Positions 54,007 to 62,794 of a stretch of DNA of 64,000 bases are shown here, piece after piece (the stretch's first letter is position 1; every line of letters begins with the position of its first letter). The stretch lies in NCBI GenBank assembly GCA_003142095.1, contig PLON01000073.1, positions 41,434 through 105,433 of the forward strand, in the 5' to 3' direction. This DNA is from Acidimicrobiaceae bacterium. Lineage in GTDB: Bacteria > Actinomycetota > Acidimicrobiia > Acidimicrobiales > RAAP-2. Under the pieces are notes generated by a model. That model made no database searches and was not told the DNA's origin. It was given only the letters and a program-made list of their open reading frames with translations. A program made the position numbers and the translations under genes.

Positions 54007-54530
54007 TTCTCGTCCCCTCTGGTGGGTTCCAACATCGTTACGAGCGTAGTGCCGTATCGCTTGGTTTTCGTCACGAGCCAGCCGTCGGGCGCGTCCATGT
54101 GCCGATCGTTTTCAATGACCACGCGATTGGCGGAGACGTCATGGAGAACACTCGCGAGGTCGAGCGGCCCGTAGGGTGGGTCGGCCAAGACGAGATCGAG
54201 GTCGCGTGGCGGCTGCCACATCGGCAAGTTGGCGCGCACGAAGACCGCCTCGCCGGCCAGCTTCAGTGGTTCGAGGTTGTTCTTCGCGGCCGCGAGGCAG
54301 GCCTGGTCGGCGTCGATGAAGTACACCTTGGCCGCACCGCGTGAGAGCGCCTCGATCCCCATGGCGCCCGAACCGCTGTAGAGATCGGCGACGACGAGAT
54401 CGCTCAGTCCGCCGCGGCTCTCGAGCATGGAGAAGATGGCTTCACGCGCGTAGTCCGTCGTCGGGCGGACCGTGGGCGGCAGTTTCGCCTTGAGCTGACG
54501 CCCGCGGGCCGTACCACCAATTACTCGCAC
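54003..54530 (-). CDS. rsmD: 16S rRNA (guanine-N2)-methyltransferase RsmD
   Basis: Methylates G966 of 16S rRNA. MRVIGGTARGRQLKA, RPTTDYAREAIFSML, the SAM site VVADLYSGSGAMGIEALSRGA and catalytic LADPPYG are clear; 175 residues. GTG is preceded by TACCCT ending 6 nt upstream, in the gap after recG, so it may be transcribed from its own leaderless promoter. Confidence 0.95.
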   Translation of the reverse strand: MRVIGGTARGRQLKAKLPPTVRPTTDYAREAIFSMLESRGGLSDLVVADLYSGSGAMGIEALSRGAAKVYFIDADQACLAAAKNNLEPLKLAGEAVFVRANLPMWQPPRDLDLVLADPPYGPLDLASVLHDVSANRVVIENDRHMDAPDGWLVTKTKRYGTTLVTMLEPTRGDEK

Positions 54531-54536
54531 TCTCTA

Positions 54537-54542
54537 AGGGTA
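54537..54542 (-). promoter_or_regulatory. Leaderless -10 element, rsmD
   Basis: TACCCT on the minus strand, 6 nt before the GTG at 54530. Confidence 0.5.
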
Positions 54543-54546
54543 GGGC

Positions 54547-56754
54547 CTACGACTTAAACAGGTAGGTAGCGTCGTCGTCATCCACGAACAGGCGCAGTTC
54601 GTCCTCCATGGCCGCGAGCGAGTCGTCGTTCTCTTCGACCATGGACGCCGCTAGTTGTTGCGCCCCCACGAGGAGGTCTTCATCCTCCTTTAACTTCGCG
54701 AGGCGCAGATCGCTGCGCCCCTGCTGGCGTGCACCGAGCAACGTTCCTTCGCCGCGCATCGCGAGGTCCACGTCGGCGAGCTCAAAGCCGTCGTTTGACG
54801 CCACGAGCGCGTTCAGTCGCGCCTCGCCATCCTCGTTCGGGGGCGTGCCGAGCAGGTAGCAGTAGCTCTGAAACTCGGAGCGCCCGACGCGCCCGCGCAA
54901 TTGGTGTAACTGCGCGAGGCCGAAGCGCCAGGCGTCTTCAATCACGATGACGCTGGCTTCGGGCACGTCGACACCCACCTCGATCACGACAGTGGCGACC
55001 AGCACGTCGATCTCGCCCGCGCGGAACTGGTTCATGACGTCTTCTTTCTCACCACTCTTCATCTGGCCGTGCAAGAGGCCGACCGCGAGACCACGAAGCT
55101 CGTGCAGTGCGAGGCGCGTTCGCTCTTCGACCGCGCTCGTCGCCTCGACCCGGTCGGAGCCTTCGACGAGCGGACAGATGACGTAGGCCCGACGTCCGGC
55201 CGCCACCTCGTCGCGCACGCGTTGCCAGCAGGCGTTGATCTCGTTGTCTTCGCGCGCCCACGTCGTGTCAATCGGGCGTCGACCGGCGGGCAGTTCGTCA
55301 AGCACGGAGACGTCGAGATCACCGAAGAGCACCATGGCCGCCGTGCGCGGAATCGGCGTCGCGGTCATCACTAAGAGATCGGGGTCAGCGCCTTCGTCGG
55401 AGCGTTCACGACCCTGGTCGCGCAGGTGGGATCGTTGTTCAACGCCGAAGCGATGCTGCTCGTCAATGACGATGAGCCCGAGCGAGCGAAAGCGCAGGTC
55501 GTCACTCAACAGGGCGTGCGTGCCGACCACGATGTCGACCGATCCGCTCGCGAGGCCGTTCAGGACCGCCTGGCGCTCTTTTGCCCGCACTCGTCCGGTG
55601 AGGAGCTGCACCGACACGCCGCGCTCTCCCGCGAGTACTGCGTCGTCGGCGACGACGAGGCCCGCCAGGTCGCGACGAAGTGAGACCAGATGTTGTTCGG
55701 CGAGTACCTCGGTTGGCGCCATCAACACGCTCTGGCGTTTTCCGTCGAGCGCTCCCAACATCGCCGTCACGGCAACGAGTGTCTTACCCGAACCGACGTC
55801 GCCTTGAAGGAGCCGGTGCATGGGAAGCGGTCCCGCCATGTCACCCGCAACGTCCTCGAGGACGCGTCGCTGAGCCCTCGTGAGCGAAAAGCGGTGCTCG
55901 GCGAGAAAACGTCGAACGAGCGAATCCTCGCGTGACACGAGCGCTCCCGACGCGACGTCGAGGTCGGCCACTTCCATGGGGTGGCGAATACCGGCGGCCG
56001 ATTCCTCAAGACGCCGGCGACGTAAGGCCAAGATCAACTGGAGTCGAAAGAATTCGTCGAAGGCGAGACGGCGTCGTGCGGGCGCGACCTCGCTCAGATC
56101 TTCGGGCAGGTGAATACCCCAAAAGGCGCGCGTTCGCTCTACGAGTTCGAGCGGTTCGCGCTGAACGTCCGATAGGGGATCGAAAAGAGGCCCGGCGCGA
56201 CGCAATGACTCTTCAATGAAGCCGCCCATCTCCCAACTGGTGAGGCCGGCTTTACCCGACGCGGGATAGATCGCGACGACCCGACCCACCTTCGACGCGT
56301 CGCGCTCGTCGCCCGCCGCTCCAACGATGACGTCGACGACGGGGTTGGTCATCTGACGTTGTCCGCGGTAGTCGCCCACTTTGCCGAAAAACAGTGCCTG
56401 CACCCCGACGAGCAGCTGGCGCTCGCGCCACGCCTGATTGAAGAAGACGATCTTGATGGACTCGCCGTCGTCGCTCACGGTGACCTCCACCATGACCTTG
56501 CCCTGGCGCGTGCGACGGCTGGCGACCTTCGTTACTTCGGCGAAAACGGCGGCCTCGTCGCCCACCGAGAGATCACTGAGGTCGACTTGGCGCGTGCGAT
56601 CGATGTAGCGGCGCGGATAGATGGTGATGAGGTCAAAAACATTCGAAATACCCATCGACTCAAGCGCCGCCGCACGCTTTTCCCCGACGTGGCGCAACTG
56701 GCTAACCGACACGTCGCCCAGCTGGCGAAGTCGCCGCGCCGGCGCGTCACTCAC
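54547..56754 (-). CDS. recG: ATP-dependent DNA helicase RecG
   Basis: Branch-migration helicase of 735 residues reversing stalled forks. Wedge/OB domain about 60-170; helicase motifs LLQGDVGSGKTLVAV (I), MAPTEVLAEQH (Ia), VIDEQHRFGVEQR (II), TATPIPRTAAM (III), and QLHQLRGRVGRSEFQSYCYLL (VI). GTG start overlaps the yloV-like stop by 4 nt. Confidence 0.96.
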   Translation of the reverse strand: MSDAPARRLRQLGDVSVSQLRHVGEKRAAALESMGISNVFDLITIYPRRYIDRTRQVDLSDLSVGDEAAVFAEVTKVASRRTRQGKVMVEVTVSDDGESIKIVFFNQAWRERQLLVGVQALFFGKVGDYRGQRQMTNPVVDVIVGAAGDERDASKVGRVVAIYPASGKAGLTSWEMGGFIEESLRRAGPLFDPLSDVQREPLELVERTRAFWGIHLPEDLSEVAPARRRLAFDEFFRLQLILALRRRRLEESAAGIRHPMEVADLDVASGALVSREDSLVRRFLAEHRFSLTRAQRRVLEDVAGDMAGPLPMHRLLQGDVGSGKTLVAVTAMLGALDGKRQSVLMAPTEVLAEQHLVSLRRDLAGLVVADDAVLAGERGVSVQLLTGRVRAKERQAVLNGLASGSVDIVVGTHALLSDDLRFRSLGLIVIDEQHRFGVEQRSHLRDQGRERSDEGADPDLLVMTATPIPRTAAMVLFGDLDVSVLDELPAGRRPIDTTWAREDNEINACWQRVRDEVAAGRRAYVICPLVEGSDRVEATSAVEERTRLALHELRGLAVGLLHGQMKSGEKEDVMNQFRAGEIDVLVATVVIEVGVDVPEASVIVIEDAWRFGLAQLHQLRGRVGRSEFQSYCYLLGTPPNEDGEARLNALVASNDGFELADVDLAMRGEGTLLGARQQGRSDLRLAKLKEDEDLLVGAQQLAASMVEENDDSLAAMEDELRLFVDDDDATYLFKS

Positions 56755-58403
56755 TCGAGGCCGAAATAGTAGGGGTAGAGGGGCTGGCCACCGTGGTGCA
56801 CCTCGGGAATGATCTGGGGAAAAGCTTCGGCGAGGTATTCCGTGATTCGGCGCGTGTTCGCGGGCGTCGCGCCGTCACCTTCGATGATGGTGAGAAGTTC
56901 GTGCTCGGGCCGAATGAGCGTCGCGAGCAGTTGATTGCTGGCCGCGGCGATGGAGTCGGCGATCGCGAGAACCCCCGACGCCCCGAGTCCGATCCAGTCG
57001 CCCTCGTGCACCTCGCCGGCGTCGGTCGCGCTGTCTCGTACCGCGCGCGTCACTTCGCCGGCCACCACATTGCACGCCGAGGCGCGCATGGCGGTGGCGT
57101 TCGCTTCGAGCGACGCGTCGGGGTCGTACGCGAGAAGCGCCGCGAAGCCTTCGACAATGGAATTCGTCGCCACGACCGCGACACGCTCCTCTACCAGGTC
57201 GCCGACCTGATTAGCCACCGGGGTGATGTTCTTGTTGTTGGGTAAGACCACGACCTGGCTGGAACCCGTCGCGCGCACGGCGTCGGCGAGTTCGCTGGTC
57301 GAGGGATTCATTGACTGACCCCCGAAGACCAATTGATGCACGCCGAGCGAACGAAAGATGCGACCCACGCCTTCGCCCACGACGACCGCCACCACCGACG
57401 TCGTGGGCGCGTCCACGTGCGGTTCCTCTACCGGAGTCCCGGTGGCCTCGCGCACCCAGCGTTCTTCAATGACCTGTTCGGCGAGGTCGGTGACCCGAAT
57501 GTTGCGAGGTCGGCCCGCGTCGAGCGACGCCTCGATGGCGGCACCGACGTCGTCGGTATGAATGTGACAGTTATAGAGACCGTCGTCGCCCACGATGACG
57601 ATCGAATCACCGAGTCCCGCCCAGACTTCGCGAAACGCGGTCATTTTCGTGTCGTCGGCGTCGAGATGGTACATCACTTCGTAGCGCAACTCGGTGGAGT
57701 GTTCGCTCAGGTCTTCGTGCACGTGAACCTCGATGGAGTCGACGGGCGGCGCCGTCGGTAGGTCATCGCCGGCGAAGACGTAACAGAGTGCGTCGAAGAG
57801 GAGCACGAGACCGGTCCCGCCGCTATCGACGACACCGGCCTGCTTTAAGACCGCGAGTTGTTCGGGCGTTTTTGCCAGTGCTTCTTTCGCTGCGTCGCGA
57901 GCGCCGCGAGCGAGCTCGACCAGCGAGTCTTTGTGCGCGAGGGCACCCTGCGCCCCCGCGCGCGCGACGCTCAGAATTGTGCCTTCGACCGGGCGCACCA
58001 CGGCCTGACGCGCGAGTTCGTCCGCGTGATGGAGTGCGTCAGCCAGTTCCGGAGCGCTGACTTCGCCCTCGGAGGGAAACGCCGCGACGAGCCCGCGCAG
58101 TAGTTGAGACAAAATGACCCCGGAGTTTCCCCGGGCGCCCATCAACGAGCTTTTTGCAATGGTCCCGGCCACCTCGCCTAAACGGGCGTTTTCGTCGAGG
58201 GAGTTGAGCGCGGTGACGACCGATTCAATCGTGAGGGCCATATTGGTCCCGGTATCCCCGTCGGGTACGGGGTAGACGTTGAGTCGATTGATAACGTCGC
58301 GATGCGAACGCAGAAGATCTCCGTAAGTGTTCATCGCCGCGCGCAGATCATTGGCCGCCAGCGTTGAGGGAGAGCTCATCGCTAGCGATGCTACAATGGA
58401 CAT
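56751..58403 (-). CDS. DAK2-domain fatty acid kinase-like protein (YloV/FakA type)
   Basis: A 550-residue protein. The DhaL/DAK2 domain (about 20-205) has VYPVPDGDTGTNMALTIESV with metal-binding Asp residues and SLMGARGNSGVILSQLLRG; a middle and C-terminal FakA-like region follows to HHGGQPLYPYYFGLE. In Firmicutes FakA phosphorylates fatty acids with FakB; no fakB is in the window. Start is ATG 58403 (GGAGGG 9-10 nt upstream) or ATG 58379. First gene of the long minus-strand block, divergent from rpmB. Confidence 0.88.
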   Translation of the reverse strand: MSIVASLAMSSPSTLAANDLRAAMNTYGDLLRSHRDVINRLNVYPVPDGDTGTNMALTIESVVTALNSLDENARLGEVAGTIAKSSLMGARGNSGVILSQLLRGLVAAFPSEGEVSAPELADALHHADELARQAVVRPVEGTILSVARAGAQGALAHKDSLVELARGARDAAKEALAKTPEQLAVLKQAGVVDSGGTGLVLLFDALCYVFAGDDLPTAPPVDSIEVHVHEDLSEHSTELRYEVMYHLDADDTKMTAFREVWAGLGDSIVIVGDDGLYNCHIHTDDVGAAIEASLDAGRPRNIRVTDLAEQVIEERWVREATGTPVEEPHVDAPTTSVVAVVVGEGVGRIFRSLGVHQLVFGGQSMNPSTSELADAVRATGSSQVVVLPNNKNITPVANQVGDLVEERVAVVATNSIVEGFAALLAYDPDASLEANATAMRASACNVVAGEVTRAVRDSATDAGEVHEGDWIGLGASGVLAIADSIAAASNQLLATLIRPEHELLTIIEGDGATPANTRRITEYLAEAFPQIIPEVHHGGQPLYPYYFGLE

Positions 58404-58454
58404 TCGGTTTGACCCTCCGGTGCAATCGGCCCGGACCTAAGGAGAATGTTCACC

Positions 58455-58664
58455 ATGGCATCAGTCTGCGAAATCTGCGGTAAGAAGCCGTCATTCGGTA
58501 TGAACGTCTCCCACTCGCACCGCCGCACCAAGCGTCGCTGGAACCCAAACATCCAGCGCGTGCGCGCACTCGTGAACGGCACGCCCAAGCGCGTGAACGT
58601 CTGCACGGGGTGCCTGCGCTCAGGCAAGATCGTCAAGCCCTCACGCGCGACGCTACGCGCCTAA
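58455..58664 (+). CDS. rpmB: 50S ribosomal protein L28
   Basis: L28 of 69 residues: [34 protein letters not shown] is diagnostic, with CEIC and CTGC zinc knuckles. ATG 58455 is chosen because AAGGAG lies 10 nt upstream and only 1 nt before the alternative ATG 58446. Divergent from the yloV-like gene; stop 7 nt from that of thiL. Confidence 0.97.
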   Translation: MASVCEICGKKPSFGMNVSHSHRRTKRRWNPNIQRVRALVNGTPKRVNVCTGCLRSGKIVKPSRATLRA

Positions 58665-58671
58665 CTCTCTC

Positions 58672-59616
58672 TCACAGCCGGTGCTGAAAACCCCGGCGTG
58701 CGAGGTCCTTTCCGCGTAACGTGCGCGTCGTCATCTCTGGCACCACGCGACCAATCGTGATCGGCTCACGAAGACCGCGATCGTAGAACATCATTCGCAG
58801 TCGAGCGGGGTCGTTCGTCGCAATCAGCAACTCGTAGTCCTCGCCACCACTCGTCGCTTCTTCTTCGGTCGCGCCCGCGGCCACCGGCAGGTCATCGAGC
58901 GCGAAACCCACCTGCGATGCGTCCGCGAGCCGGTGTAGGTCGAGCGCAATACCGTCGCTCAAGTCCATCATGGCGTGCACGTGGGCGCCACGCGCCGCCA
59001 TTCCTTCGGCGAGACGCGGCCACGGTCGCCGGTGAGCTTCGACGAGTTCATCACTTAACTCCGCTCCCTCTCGTCGCCGTCTCAGTCCCGCGGCCGCGCG
59101 ACCAAGGGGCCCGGTGACCAACAGTTCGTCGCCCGCTCGCGCGCCGCTGCGCAGCACCGCCCCGCGCCCGGGACACTCCCCTAAGACCGTGACCGCCACG
59201 GTGACGTCACGCCCGCCCGAGAGATCTCCGCCGACGATGACGGTACCGGTGGCCCGCGTCGCTTCTACGGCACCCTGGTGAATCTCCTCGAGGTCCGTTC
59301 CGGGCGGAGCACTCACGGCCAGCAGGACGCCGCGTGGACGTGCGCCCATGGCGGCGAGGTCCGACAGGGCGCTCGTCACAGCCTTGTAGCCCAGGTCACG
59401 AAGTGAAAAAAGTTCCGCGTCCAAGTGAATTCCCAGAACTGCCACGTCAGTGGAGACAATCGCCTCGCCCACAAAGGGTTTCAGTACCGCCGCGTCGTCA
59501 CCCACGTAGTGCTCGCCGACAGAAACGACGCCCGCACCGACAATTTTGGCTATACGCTCCAATACGTCATCTTCGTGCTGGCTTCGTTCTTTGGTTGGGT
59601 CAGTTGGCGCGTTCAT
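58672..59616 (-). CDS. thiL: Thiamine-monophosphate kinase
   Basis: Phosphorylates thiamine-P to thiamine pyrophosphate; 314 residues from ATG 59616. GDDAAVLKPFVGEAIVSTDVAVLGIHL holds the metal-binding Asp cluster, DLAAMGARPRGVLLAVSAP and VGGDLSGGRDVTVAVTVLG follow, and MMDLSDGIALDLHRLA is typical. The ORF-track extension is antisense to the PEP carboxykinase start and is rejected. No Shine-Dalgarno seen. Confidence 0.92.
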   Translation of the reverse strand: MNAPTDPTKERSQHEDDVLERIAKIVGAGVVSVGEHYVGDDAAVLKPFVGEAIVSTDVAVLGIHLDAELFSLRDLGYKAVTSALSDLAAMGARPRGVLLAVSAPPGTDLEEIHQGAVEATRATGTVIVGGDLSGGRDVTVAVTVLGECPGRGAVLRSGARAGDELLVTGPLGRAAAGLRRRREGAELSDELVEAHRRPWPRLAEGMAARGAHVHAMMDLSDGIALDLHRLADASQVGFALDDLPVAAGATEEEATSGGEDYELLIATNDPARLRMMFYDRGLREPITIGRVVPEMTTRTLRGKDLARRGFQHRL

Positions 59617-59652
59617 GACTGCGGTTGTTGTATCACGTCGTAACGAGACGGC

Positions 59653-61467
59653 GTGATGAACGTAAACGAGGATGACGTGACGTACCCAACCAAAAATAGA
59701 CAGCTCATTGAATGGGTCGAGGAAGTGGCGCGGCTCACAACCCCTGATCGTATCCACTGGTGCGACGGGTCGGCCGAGGAGTACGACGAGTTGTGCCAGA
59801 TGCTCGTAGACGCTGGCACCTTCACCAAGCTCTCCGAGGCGAAGCGTCCGAACAGCTACTACGCACACTCCGACCCCGGTGACGTCGCACGCGTCGAAGA
59901 CCGTACGTTCATCTGCTCGAAGGACGAGGCCGACGCCGGTCCGACCAACAACTGGCGCGAACCCTCCGAGATGCGCGAAACACTGAACACCCTCTTCACT
60001 GGATCAATGAAGGGCCGCACGATGTACGTAGTGCCCTTCTCGATGGGCCCTCTCGGCTCCAAAATCTCTCACATCGGCGTCGAGATCACCGACTCGCCGT
60101 ACGTCGCGACCTCGATGCGCATCATGACGCGCATGGGGCGCGGTGCTTTGGAAGTACTTGGCGACACCGGCAAGTTCGTGCCGTGCCTGCACTCGGTTGG
60201 TATGCCCCTCAACGAAGGTGACGTCGACGTGCCATGGCCCTGCGATGCGGAGAACAAGTACATCGTCCAATTCCCCGAAACCCACGAGATCATCTCGTTC
60301 GGTTCGGGATACGGCGGTAACGCGCTGCTGGGCAAGAAGTGCTTCGCGCTGCGCATTGCGTCGGTACTCGCGCGTGACGACGGCTGGCTCGCCGAGCACA
60401 TGTTGATCTTGAAGTTGACGAGCCCCGCGGGCGAGTCGCGCTACGTGACCGGCGCCTTTCCGAGCGCGTGCGGTAAGACCAATCTTGCGATGCTCGTGCC
60501 GACGCTTCCGGGCTGGAAAGTCGAAACCGTCGGTGACGACATCTGCTGGATGAAGCCGGGCCCCGACGGTCGGCTCTACGCCATCAACCCCGAGGCCGGA
60601 TTCTTCGGCGTCGCGCCGGGCACCAGCATGGAGACCAACCCCAACGCCATGTACTCGGTCGAAGCGAACACCATCTTCACGAATACCGCTCTCACCGCCG
60701 ATGGCGACATCTGGTGGGAGGGCATGGGCGAGCCGCCCGAAGGTCTCATCGATTGGACGGGCAAGCCCTGGTCGAAGGAGCTCGGCACGCCGGCCGCACA
60801 CCCGAACTCGCGCTTTACGACGCCGGCCGACCAGGACCCCGCGATCGCGCCCGAGTGGCAAGATCCGGCGGGCGTGCCGATCGACGCCATCCTCTTCGGG
60901 GGTCGGCGCGCCAGCGTGATCCCGCTCGTCTTCCAGTCGCTCGGCTGGAACCACGGGGTCTTTCTCGGTTCGATCATGGCTTCAGAGACCACCGCGGCCG
61001 CGACGGGCGCCGTTGGGACCCTGCGGCGCGATCCCTTCGCGATGCTGCCCTTTTGCGGCTACAACATGGCCGACTACTTCGCGCACTGGCTCACGTTCTC
61101 CGAGCGCTTCGACGAAGAGAAGCTGCCGAAGATCTTCTACGTGAACTGGTTTCGCAAGAGTGACGACGGACGCTGGCTGTGGCCGGGCTTTGGTGAGAAC
61201 TCGCGCGTACTCGAATGGATATTTGAACGCACCGCCGGTCGCGGCGAGGCGACCGAGACGGCGATTGGCTACGTCCCGGCGACGGGAGCCATCAATATCG
61301 AAGGACTCAACGTCACGCCCGAGGACATGGACCAGTTGCTGCGCGTCAACTACGACGAGTGGCGTCACGAAGTGCCGCGCATTCGCGAACACTACGCCCA
61401 GTTCAACGAACACCTGCCGTCGAAACTCGACGACTTCGTGCTCGACCTCGAACGCAGACTCGGCTAG
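59653..61467 (+). CDS. pckG: GTP-dependent phosphoenolpyruvate carboxykinase
   Basis: Converts oxaloacetate to PEP in gluconeogenesis; 604 residues. The GTP-type kinase loop [47 protein letters not shown], and [26 protein letters not shown] are diagnostic. Starts at GTG 59653 or the adjacent ATG 59656; no clear Shine-Dalgarno. Divergent from thiL with 36 nt between starts, so both promoters overlap. Stop 3 nt from the convergent NDH-2 stop. Confidence 0.97.
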   Translation: MMNVNEDDVTYPTKNRQLIEWVEEVARLTTPDRIHWCDGSAEEYDELCQMLVDAGTFTKLSEAKRPNSYYAHSDPGDVARVEDRTFICSKDEADAGPTNNWREPSEMRETLNTLFTGSMKGRTMYVVPFSMGPLGSKISHIGVEITDSPYVATSMRIMTRMGRGALEVLGDTGKFVPCLHSVGMPLNEGDVDVPWPCDAENKYIVQFPETHEIISFGSGYGGNALLGKKCFALRIASVLARDDGWLAEHMLILKLTSPAGESRYVTGAFPSACGKTNLAMLVPTLPGWKVETVGDDICWMKPGPDGRLYAINPEAGFFGVAPGTSMETNPNAMYSVEANTIFTNTALTADGDIWWEGMGEPPEGLIDWTGKPWSKELGTPAAHPNSRFTTPADQDPAIAPEWQDPAGVPIDAILFGGRRASVIPLVFQSLGWNHGVFLGSIMASETTAAATGAVGTLRRDPFAMLPFCGYNMADYFAHWLTFSERFDEEKLPKIFYVNWFRKSDDGRWLWPGFGENSRVLEWIFERTAGRGEATETAIGYVPATGAINIEGLNVTPEDMDQLLRVNYDEWRHEVPRIREHYAQFNEHLPSKLDDFVLDLERRLG

Positions 61468-61470
61468 CGC

Positions 61471-62778
61471 TTACTTCGCGGTCTCGGCGTCGGCCACGAT
61501 GAGCCGCGGCCCTGACGGCCAGTCGAAGTAGCGCCACGTCCAGTTGATGAACACGCGCAGTCGATTGCGAAATCCCACGAGATACCAGAGATGCAGGCCG
61601 AGCCACGCCATCCATCCCACGGTGCCTCGGATGACGCCGACGTGGGGAATCTTGGCGACCGCGGCGTGTCGACCGATGGTGGCCATGATGCCCTTATCAC
61701 GGTAGTGAAAGGGCTCGGTCGCCTCTCCCTCGAGGAGTCGCAGGATCTGCTTCGAGCAGTGAAGTCCCGACTGGATCGCGACGGGCGCGAGCTGGGGGTA
61801 AAACTTACTGGGGTCTCCGCGTTGCGGGATGGCGGCCGCGTCGCCGACGCACCAAACGTTGTCACTGTCGCGCAGTCGTAAATCCCCGTTCACCAACGCT
61901 CGTCCGTTCGGGCCGCTCGTCTCTTCGAGTTGGTCGGCGATCGTGCCGACCGCCGTCACGCCTCCCGCCCACACGACGGCCCCCGCTTCGAGCCGCTCGC
62001 CGTCGCTAAAGCGAATGGCGTGGGGTTCGACCTCAACAACCGAACGACCCAGTTCGACGTCGACCCCCATCGACTCAAGTTCTTCGCGTGCGTAGCTACT
62101 CGCTCGATCGGGAAAAGCGGTGAGGAGACGTGACGCGACGTCCACGAGGCGGATTCGCACGTTCACGGGATCCAACTTCATGCCGTCGCGTCGGATCACG
62201 ATCTCGATGAGCTCCGAGAGCGCACCGGCCGTCTCGACGCCGGTGGGTCCTCCCCCGACGACCACGAAGTTCAACTCCTTCGGTACAGTTTCGGCCGCGA
62301 CCTCCGCGTCTTCGAGCGAGCGCAGCAGTCGGTTTCTAAGTCGCCGGGCGTTGGCCAAGGTGTAGAGCGGCATCGAATAGTTCTTCGCGCCAGGGATGTC
62401 GAAGTACGCGGCGACCGCGCCCGTCGCCACGACCAAATGGTCGTAGGAGATCTCCGTGCCGTCTTCGAGAACAACGACGTTGCGCTCGCGCTCAACATCA
62501 CTGACGCGCGCGTGGCGTACGCGCACGTTCTTCGCGTGGCCGAAAATAGTGCGGATCGGATAGGCCACGTCGGCGGGTTCGAGACCGGCCGTGGCGACCT
62601 GATAGAGCAGTGGCAGAAAAGTGTGGAAGTTGTGGCGATCAATCAGCGTGACCCGTACGGCCTGATGTGCGAGGGCTCTGACCGCCGAGACGCCAGCGAA
62701 TCCCCCTCCGACCACGACCACGTGGGGTAGAGAAGCCGGATCCGGTGAGTCGACGTGCGCGCGGGGTGACGTTTCCAT
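61471..62778 (-). CDS. ndh: Type II NADH dehydrogenase
   Basis: Single-subunit NADH:quinone oxidoreductase at the inner membrane face, not proton pumping. HVVVVGGGFAGVSAVRAL binds FAD; NFVVVGGGPTGVETAGALSEL binds NADH; NVWCVGDAAA near residue 305 is the second FAD motif; a hydrophobic WMAWLGLHLWYLVGFRNR segment near the end aids membrane contact. ATG 62778 is preferred over TTG 62784. Starts 16 nt after the upstream MFS gene stop. Confidence 0.9.
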   Translation of the reverse strand: METSPRAHVDSPDPASLPHVVVVGGGFAGVSAVRALAHQAVRVTLIDRHNFHTFLPLLYQVATAGLEPADVAYPIRTIFGHAKNVRVRHARVSDVERERNVVVLEDGTEISYDHLVVATGAVAAYFDIPGAKNYSMPLYTLANARRLRNRLLRSLEDAEVAAETVPKELNFVVVGGGPTGVETAGALSELIEIVIRRDGMKLDPVNVRIRLVDVASRLLTAFPDRASSYAREELESMGVDVELGRSVVEVEPHAIRFSDGERLEAGAVVWAGGVTAVGTIADQLEETSGPNGRALVNGDLRLRDSDNVWCVGDAAAIPQRGDPSKFYPQLAPVAIQSGLHCSKQILRLLEGEATEPFHYRDKGIMATIGRHAAVAKIPHVGVIRGTVGWMAWLGLHLWYLVGFRNRLRVFINWTWRYFDWPSGPRLIVADAETAK

Positions 62779-62794
62779 ACTCAATTTAAGCAGG